A stretch of DNA of 64,000 bases from Bacillus sp. FJAT-50079 (GTDB lineage: Bacteria > Bacillota > Bacilli > Bacillales > Bacillaceae_C), in the NCBI RefSeq assembly GCF_018343515.1, contig NZ_JAGYPD010000004.1, forward strand, positions 434,001-498,000, written 5' to 3'. The notes beneath the pieces were generated by a model. It ran no database searches and was not told the DNA's origin. It saw only the letters and a list, made by a program, of their open reading frames with translations. This document shows, one piece after another, positions 58,878 to 64,000 of this stretch. The translations under genes were made by a program, and so were the position numbers. Numbering within the stretch: position 1 is the first letter of the stretch; each line of letters begins with the position of its first letter.

Positions 58878-59570
58878 TTGAAAATTGCAATCATCGGAGC
58901 GATGGAGGAAGAAGTTGCTCTTTTACGTGAACAAATTAAAAATAAACAAACTGAAACAATTGCAGGTTGTGAAATGATTGCTGGTTCGATTGGCGAAAAA
59001 GAAGTCATTTTACTTCGTTCAGGTATTGGTAAGGTGAACGCGGCAATGTCGACTACAATATTAATGGAAAGATACAATCCGGACGTCATTATTAACACTG
59101 GATCAGCAGGCGGCTATAATCCGGAGCTAAAAGTAGGTGATCTTGTTATCTCTACTGAAGTCCGTCATCATGATGTAGATGTGACAATTTTCGGCTATGA
59201 ATATGGACAAGTGCCACAATTGCCAGCGGCGTTTAAAGCCGATCACGGCTTGATTGAGGTTGCATTGAAAGCAGCAAGCACGTTTGAAAACATACAAGCA
59301 GTACAAGGTCTAATTGCAACAGGTGATTCATTTATGAACGACGCCGATCGAGTGGAGTTCGTACGTGGCAAATTCACGGATCTTCAAGCGGTGGAAATGG
59401 AAGGTGCTGCCATCGCACAAGTAGCACATCAGTACAATGTTCCATTTGTTGTTATTCGTTCATTATCAGATATTGCGGGTAAAGAGTCGCATCTTTCGTT
59501 TGATCAATTCCTTGAAACGGCGGCAGTGAATTCAGCCAATTTAGTACTTGGAATGATCAAAGCAATCTAA
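58878..59570 (+). CDS. mtnN: 5'-methylthioadenosine/S-adenosylhomocysteine nucleosidase
   Basis: Cleaves MTA and SAH to adenine and the thio-ribose, feeding methionine salvage and the activated methyl cycle. The 230-residue PNP-family enzyme opens [13 protein letters not shown] and shows [42 protein letters not shown] and [10 protein letters not shown] with the catalytic Asp. TTG 58878 gives the family N-terminus; GTG 58875, one codon earlier, is also possible. Confidence 0.96.
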   Translation: MKIAIIGAMEEEVALLREQIKNKQTETIAGCEMIAGSIGEKEVILLRSGIGKVNAAMSTTILMERYNPDVIINTGSAGGYNPELKVGDLVISTEVRHHDVDVTIFGYEYGQVPQLPAAFKADHGLIEVALKAASTFENIQAVQGLIATGDSFMNDADRVEFVRGKFTDLQAVEMEGAAIAQVAHQYNVPFVVIRSLSDIAGKESHLSFDQFLETAAVNSANLVLGMIKAI

Positions 59571-59592
59571 CTTATCGTATTGGTTAATGATT

Positions 59593-59626
59593 AAAAGCTG
59601 TCACATATAAGCGTGACAGCTTTCTT
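59593..59626. terminator. Bidirectional terminator between mtnN and DUF2812 gene
   Basis: AAAAGCTGTCAC pairs with GTGACAGCTTTC around eight bases; runs of T and A suit both strands. Confidence 0.88.
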
Positions 59627-60746
59627 AATGTTGATTCATCCTTGCATAGTATAAGCCAGACTTTACCCCCATAATAATGACCAAAATATTTGAAAGCAGC
59701 ATGCAAAATGTTGAGAACATTGTAAGAGGTGTAAATTCATTTAATGGATTAAATAGCGTGATCATATTAAACGTATTCACAGCAAATAGAAAAAGAATAA
59801 GAGCACTATTATAATAAAACACTTTCTTCGCGTGTGCTAAAAGATGTTGTCGATCGTAATATAATTGTGGCTTCTCCTCGCTCTCTGCATATTCCTTTGC
59901 CCAAATCGTCCATTTCGTAATGGATGCATTGGTTGAGAAAATATGAATCCAACCATTATCTTGATGGAAAGGAAAATAATCGGGATCTGAAGATAACTGA
60001 TAGTCCGCCACATAAGCCATTCTTTTTGGTTTTCCATGAATAAAATGAAAATTTCCTCCGAATCTTCCTACTTTTACAAGATGTTTCCCATCTAAAGCCA
60101 TTTTCTCCAGCCATGCTTCCAAACGATCCGGGGAATAGACCCAAGCAAAACGATGCTTCTTAAAGATTTTCACGTCATGGGGAATCGGAAGAACCATACT
60201 ATTTTTCTTTTCAAATGCGCGGATTTTTCTCATAGAGATGATCGAAGTGACAATGATTGACAGTACACATACTCCAAAAATAGCTGTTAATATCCAGAGT
60301 GGACTGGCTACGATCGTTATGTTCTTATCCGGGACGATAAAAAATGTTAGCAGCAAAAATAAAAATTGCATAAAAAGCGATGTGCCACAAAGGAATAAAA
60401 ATGTGCCAAATCCATAATAATGAAGTCGATTTCTTTTGTACAAACGATCCCTTGCAGGATATGTTCGAATCAAATCGGGTTCTTTTTCATTGGCTAAAAT
60501 TGTCCATTCCCCATATTGTCCGTAGACAGTCCAATTGTCTTGTGCAAGGGGAGAGGGTAAGGATGGTGATTCATTATAAGCGATGCTAAAGCTCATATTT
60601 GTTGATTTTTGTTTTTTGAAAGTGAATTGTCTCTTTTTACGGCATAGTTGTGTAAAAACAAATCCATCAAGAGCCATTTTATTTAGCCATGCCTCCGTTT
60701 TATCGATTTCATAGCTCCAAAATGGCCTGATTATTTTTTTAGTCAT
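59625..60746 (-). CDS. Tandem DUF2812 membrane protein
   Basis: A 373-residue protein with two copies of the same architecture: a soluble DUF2812 domain (about 1-105, FWSYEIDKTEAWLNKMALDGF) and two helices (about 112-175), then a second domain (about 205-300, VYSPDRLEAWLEKMALDG) and two more helices (about 315-370). DUF2812 proteins are usually encoded beside a PadR repressor, as here (four-base overlap, ATGA type). Function unknown; probably a membrane stress or sensing protein. Confidence 0.85.
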   Translation of the reverse strand: MTKKIIRPFWSYEIDKTEAWLNKMALDGFVFTQLCRKKRQFTFKKQKSTNMSFSIAYNESPSLPSPLAQDNWTVYGQYGEWTILANEKEPDLIRTYPARDRLYKRNRLHYYGFGTFLFLCGTSLFMQFLFLLLTFFIVPDKNITIVASPLWILTAIFGVCVLSIIVTSIISMRKIRAFEKKNSMVLPIPHDVKIFKKHRFAWVYSPDRLEAWLEKMALDGKHLVKVGRFGGNFHFIHGKPKRMAYVADYQLSSDPDYFPFHQDNGWIHIFSTNASITKWTIWAKEYAESEEKPQLYYDRQHLLAHAKKVFYYNSALILFLFAVNTFNMITLFNPLNEFTPLTMFSTFCMLLSNILVIIMGVKSGLYYARMNQH

Positions 60747-61072
60747 GCAAAATATCCCTCCACTTCTTTTGCGTTTTTATGTAATTCGCTTAAACGCTTT
60801 ATTTCCTCGCGCATAAGCATTTTTCCGCTGCTCGTTATTTCATAAATCTTTTTTCTTTTTTCATCTGCATAGACAGTAATAATGTCATCACGCTGCATCT
60901 TCGTGAGCGTCCCATAAATGGTTCCAGAACCTAGTATTAAGCGACCGTCCGTTATTTCTTCGACATGCTTAATGATCCCGTAACCGTGCCGTGGTTCTGT
61001 TAATGAAAGCAAAATATAAAAAGCCGTTTCAGTCATTGGCAGATACGCTTTCTTTATTTTTTCAAAGGACAT
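60743..61072 (-). CDS. PadR-family transcriptional regulator
   Basis: A 109-residue winged-helix protein with the PadR signature LTEPRHGYGIIKHVEE and GSGTIYGTLTKMQRDDII, a short form with only a brief C-terminal helix. GAAGGAGGTG precedes the ATG. It is cotranscribed with the DUF2812 gene and presumably represses its own promoter through the ATGTCAC sites upstream; it may also act on the divergent RND exporter gene. Confidence 0.92.
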   Translation of the reverse strand: MSFEKIKKAYLPMTETAFYILLSLTEPRHGYGIIKHVEEITDGRLILGSGTIYGTLTKMQRDDIITVYADEKRKKIYEITSSGKMLMREEIKRLSELHKNAKEVEGYFA

Positions 61073-61131
61073 GTCACACCTCCTTCATTATGTCACACCT
61101 CGACTATATCACGACGTGACATACATTGCAA
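61071..61131 (-). promoter_or_regulatory. padR promoter with ATGTCAC operator sites
   Basis: On the minus strand TTGCAA (61131-61126), 17 bases, TATAGT (61108-61103). A palindrome, ATGTCAC (61090-61096) with GTGACAT (61116-61122), places one half-site in the spacer and the other just downstream of the -10. A further ATGTCACACCTC copy at 61071-61082 overlaps the start codon. PadR proteins bind ATGT/ACAT dyads, so autorepression is likely. Confidence 0.65.
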
Positions 61132-61268
61132 TCAGCACTTCGTAAGTACTGGATCAAGAATCAGCCTTAAGACTGACACCGTTTCAATCTCAAGCCCCTT
61201 AATCCATTTTCATAAATTGATTAATCTAGGATGAGGGTTTGAAAAATTCAGAATAAAGAGGTGGAGTA

Positions 61269-64000
61269 ATGATTGGAATAACGAAATGGGGGTTAAGAAA
61301 CAAGGCAGCAGTCATTTTAATGATTGTTTTGACATTAGGTTTAGGCGTGCTTAGTTACTTTACGCTTCCTAAAGAATTTATGCCTTCAGCAAATAATCCT
61401 GTCGTCACTGTCATTGTCATCGGACAAGGAACAGATGCGGATACAATGTCAGAACAAGTAACAAAGCCGATTGAAAAAGCAATCGGATCAGTGAAAGGGA
61501 AAAAACATGTTTTTTCTACATCAGCTGATGGCTATACATCCGTAGATATAACTCTTGATTCAGCGATTGATGTAAAAGAAGCCAAAGTGCAAGTGCAAGA
61601 GGCGATGGATGGATTGCAGTTGCCGGAAGGATACTCAAAGCCAATAATCTCACAATTGAACTTAGATATGATCCCGCTATGGCAAATTGGTTTATCTTTT
61701 CCAAACGGCATCCAAAGGGAGGACATGGAAAAGATTGAAAATGAAATCGTTCCAATGTTTCAAGGCGTGTCCGGAGTGGCCAATGTCTCTGTTTATGGTG
61801 GCCAGCAAACGCAAGTTACCGTGAAAGTGGACAAAGAAAAGCTCACTGCCAATCAAATACCGATCCAAGCATTAATGGGGATTCTCCAAGGAAAAAACCT
61901 TGCTGTTGCCGTCGGTGAAGAAACGATGAATGATAAAAAGACAAATTTAAAAGTAATCGGGCAAATGGAAGGGATTGAAGCGCTGGAAAAATTACAAATC
62001 ACCCCCGATTTGCAATTGAAAGAGATTGCAACTATTGAAGTTGCCGATTCGAGTTCAACATTTTTCACCCGTGTAAATGGGGAGGACGCCGTTGCCTTAT
62101 TGCTTTTTAAAGAATCGAATGCCAATGCCGTTTCCATTGGGAAAAAGGTAAATGAAACGATGAAACAAGCAAATGAGCAGTTTAATCCTAATATTGTGAC
62201 GACGATGCTCATATCCTATTCGGAATTTATCGTTCATTCTGTTGATAGTATGATGGAGTCTGTTCTATTGGGGGCATTGTTTGCTACGATTATTATTTTC
62301 GTGTTTTTGCGCGATTTACGCATGACAATGATTACGATCATTAGCATCCCGCTATCACTTGCTTTTACATTATTCTTGCTTTCGCAGTCAGGAATCACTT
62401 TGAATGTGTTAACGATTGGTGCGGTAGCTGTTGCAGTAGGACGTTTAGTGGACGATAGCATCGTCGTGATTGAAAATATTTTCCGAAAAGCGCAAGACGG
62501 TGATTTTTCAAAAGACGTGATTGTAAAAGCGACAAAAGAAGTGGCTGCGGCGATTACATCCTCGACATTAACAACGGTAGCTGTGTTTTTGCCAATGGGG
62601 CTTGTAAAATCACTGCAAGAATTGTTATTGCCATTCGCATTAACGATCACATATGCGTTATTATCGTCGCTTCTCGTTGCTTTAATCGTCGTTCCGCTCA
62701 TGAGCTCGGGATTATTGAAAAAAGGAAAATTACCATTACACAAAAAACCACAGCAGTATGTGAGAATTTTGAATTGGTGTTTACAACATAAGTGGGTGCC
62801 AATTGTATTGTCTTTCATTATTTTTGTAGGGGCGCTCGGTATGTATGCCGTCATGCCAAAGGGGGCGACGGATGCCGCGGATAATGACGTGTCCATCTCA
62901 TTGACATACCCCGATGAAGTGCCATTTACAAAAGTAAAAGACGAAGTCCTTCAATTAGAGGCATATTTACAAGAACAGGCGGATGTAGAAGAAGTCATCC
63001 TTTTCCTTGGTTCAAATCCAGAAGATGCGCAGTTTAGCCAAGTGAACTCACAAAATACAGGACAATTTTTTGTTGTGACGAAAAGCGGTGCTGACACGGA
63101 AAAATTAATTAAACGGATTGAACAGGAGAAAGAGAAGTATGCTGATGCGGAAATCGATGTCGAACTTTCTACGTTCATGAGCTTTAGTGATTCAACGATC
63201 ACATTGGATGTCGTTGGCAAAGATACAGTACAATTGATTGACGTATCCAATCAAGTGATCGATCATGTACAAGAGATTGAAGGTGTAGAAAAGGTAACGA
63301 GCAATCAAAATGAATTAAAATCGATATATGACATCATCATCGATCAAGAAAAGGCCAATCCAGAGGAGGTAGCAAGGCAAATACAACTGCTACTAAATCC
63401 ATTTCCGATTGGAACGATTAAGCTTGATGGAAAAGATACACACGTATTCCTTGATAGCTCGATCCATCCAACTTCTGATTCTGAGCTTGAAAACATATCG
63501 ATTGCAGTCAATCAAGAGGTTGTCCCACTTTCAACGATCGCACATATAGAAAAAATAAATAAACCAACGAATGTATTGCGGAAAGACGGAAATGAATACG
63601 TACGGATCAGTGTCCAAGTGGATGCGGAGAATTTATCGAAAATCGCCAATGAGATCAATGTCAAAACGGAAGAACTTCCGCTGCCAAGCGGGGTTACCTT
63701 ACAATCAGGCGGTGCTGCAAGTGCACAGACAGATCAGTTTATGGAGTTATTCCAGTTAATGGCGGTTTCGATTGGCCTCGTTTATTTAATTATGGTGCTG
63801 ACGTTTAAGACGCTGCGCGCACCGTTAGTCATCTTATTCACGCTGCCACTTGCGATCATCGGAGCCGTGCTTGGATTATTAATCTCAAGAACACCAATCG
63901 ATATCGGATCAATGATTGGGGCATTAATGCTCATCGGCATTGTTGTAACAAATGCGATTGTTCTTTTAGATCGTGTCAGACAAAATGAAGAAACGATGCC
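61269..64000 (+). CDS. RND-family efflux transporter (SwrC/AcrB type), 3' end cut
   Basis: Proton-driven exporter of the AcrB/SwrC superfamily; about 910 residues are seen and the gene runs out of the window (the family is usually about 1,030-1,070). Helix 1 is at about 12-32 (AAVILMIVLTLGLGVLSYFTL), the porter domain follows with LDMIPLWQIGLSF, helices 2-6 span about 325-500, and the proton-relay aspartates lie in VGRLVDDSIVVIEN in helix 4. The second porter domain and helices 8-10 are visible before the cut. AGAGGTGGAG precedes ATG 61269. It is divergent from padR and separated by about 200 bases. Substrates cannot be told; SwrC exports surfactin in B. subtilis. Confidence 0.92.
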   Translation, partial: MIGITKWGLRNKAAVILMIVLTLGLGVLSYFTLPKEFMPSANNPVVTVIVIGQGTDADTMSEQVTKPIEKAIGSVKGKKHVFSTSADGYTSVDITLDSAIDVKEAKVQVQEAMDGLQLPEGYSKPIISQLNLDMIPLWQIGLSFPNGIQREDMEKIENEIVPMFQGVSGVANVSVYGGQQTQVTVKVDKEKLTANQIPIQALMGILQGKNLAVAVGEETMNDKKTNLKVIGQMEGIEALEKLQITPDLQLKEIATIEVADSSSTFFTRVNGEDAVALLLFKESNANAVSIGKKVNETMKQANEQFNPNIVTTMLISYSEFIVHSVDSMMESVLLGALFATIIIFVFLRDLRMTMITIISIPLSLAFTLFLLSQSGITLNVLTIGAVAVAVGRLVDDSIVVIENIFRKAQDGDFSKDVIVKATKEVAAAITSSTLTTVAVFLPMGLVKSLQELLLPFALTITYALLSSLLVALIVVPLMSSGLLKKGKLPLHKKPQQYVRILNWCLQHKWVPIVLSFIIFVGALGMYAVMPKGATDAADNDVSISLTYPDEVPFTKVKDEVLQLEAYLQEQADVEEVILFLGSNPEDAQFSQVNSQNTGQFFVVTKSGADTEKLIKRIEQEKEKYADAEIDVELSTFMSFSDSTITLDVVGKDTVQLIDVSNQVIDHVQEIEGVEKVTSNQNELKSIYDIIIDQEKANPEEVARQIQLLLNPFPIGTIKLDGKDTHVFLDSSIHPTSDSELENISIAVNQEVVPLSTIAHIEKINKPTNVLRKDGNEYVRISVQVDAENLSKIANEINVKTEELPLPSGVTLQSGGAASAQTDQFMELFQLMAVSIGLVYLIMVLTFKTLRAPLVILFTLPLAIIGAVLGLLISRTPIDIGSMIGALMLIGIVVTNAIVLLDRVRQNEETM

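Noticed and set aside
61516-63250. Long minus-strand frames opposite the RND gene (up to 220 codons)
   Set aside because: The plus strand encodes a continuous, clearly recognisable RND transporter over the same interval; the antisense frames have no family-like sequence.

Overview
The window is a stretch of core chromosome from a low-GC, endospore-forming Firmicute of the family Bacillaceae. Evidence is the gene order, which follows the Bacillus subtilis minCD to mtnN segment almost gene for gene, the sporulation genes (spoIVFA/FB, spo0B, safA, bofC, spoVB), T-box leaders, a 6S RNA directly downstream of aspS, AGGAGG-type ribosome binding sites and U-rich terminators. I cannot name the species. 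It is not B. subtilis itself: an RNase E/G gene sits between spoIVFB and rplU, and pheA, the nad biosynthesis genes, yrrN/yrrO and pbpI are absent from their usual places.

Layout. 0.2-9 kb: septum placement (minC, minD), the SpoIVF pro-sigma-K processing pair, rng, the rplU-prp-rpmA ribosomal operon, spo0B-obg-pheB. 9-13 kb: niaR on the minus strand, the coat morphogen safA with a long His-rich tract, a CotS-type kinase-fold protein, yebC, then a 21-bp tandem repeat array. 13-24 kb: bofC, ruvA-ruvB, queA-tgt-yajC, a TIGR04086 membrane protein, DUF421 yrbG, spoVB, comN, secDF. 24-33 kb: a CDF cation exporter, recJ-apt-relA-dtd, a second 21-bp repeat array, and a cell-wall amidase. 33-43 kb: T-box-hisS-aspS, 6S RNA, tcdA, rarA, a YczE-type membrane protein, cymR, cysteine desulfurase, mnmA. 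43-50 kb: a decayed Rpn/DUF4351-like gene, a VOC protein, yrrB, recD2, two DUF4183 genes, yrrD-yrzR-yrrI. 50-60 kb: T-box-alaS, ireB-ruvX-yrzB, mltG-yrrM-udk, greA, yrrS, mtnN. 60-64 kb: a divergent padR-DUF2812 pair and the start of an RND exporter that runs off the end of the window.

The genes form short housekeeping operons. tRNA modification (queA, tgt, tcdA, mnmA with its cysteine desulfurase), tRNA charging (hisS, aspS, alaS, dtd), recombination and repair (ruvAB, recJ, rarA, recD2, ruvX), stringent response (relA, apt, obg) and sporulation (SigE and SigG promoters are visible) dominate.

I found no defence island, prophage, CRISPR array or biosynthetic cluster, and no clearly new protein system. 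The unexplained structure is intergenic: two arrays of one 21-bp repeat family about 18.5 kb apart, a pair of inverted-repeat-bounded MITE-like elements (one enlarged by an internal hairpin module), two further Bacillaceae-type repeat families, a similar hairpin module inside two otherwise unrelated repeats, and a palindrome resembling two IS3-type ends inside a terminator loop. Other points worth checking are a probable ATC start codon, a terminator embedded in the 5' end of a gene, and a GACAC Asp/His specifier in the hisS-aspS T-box.
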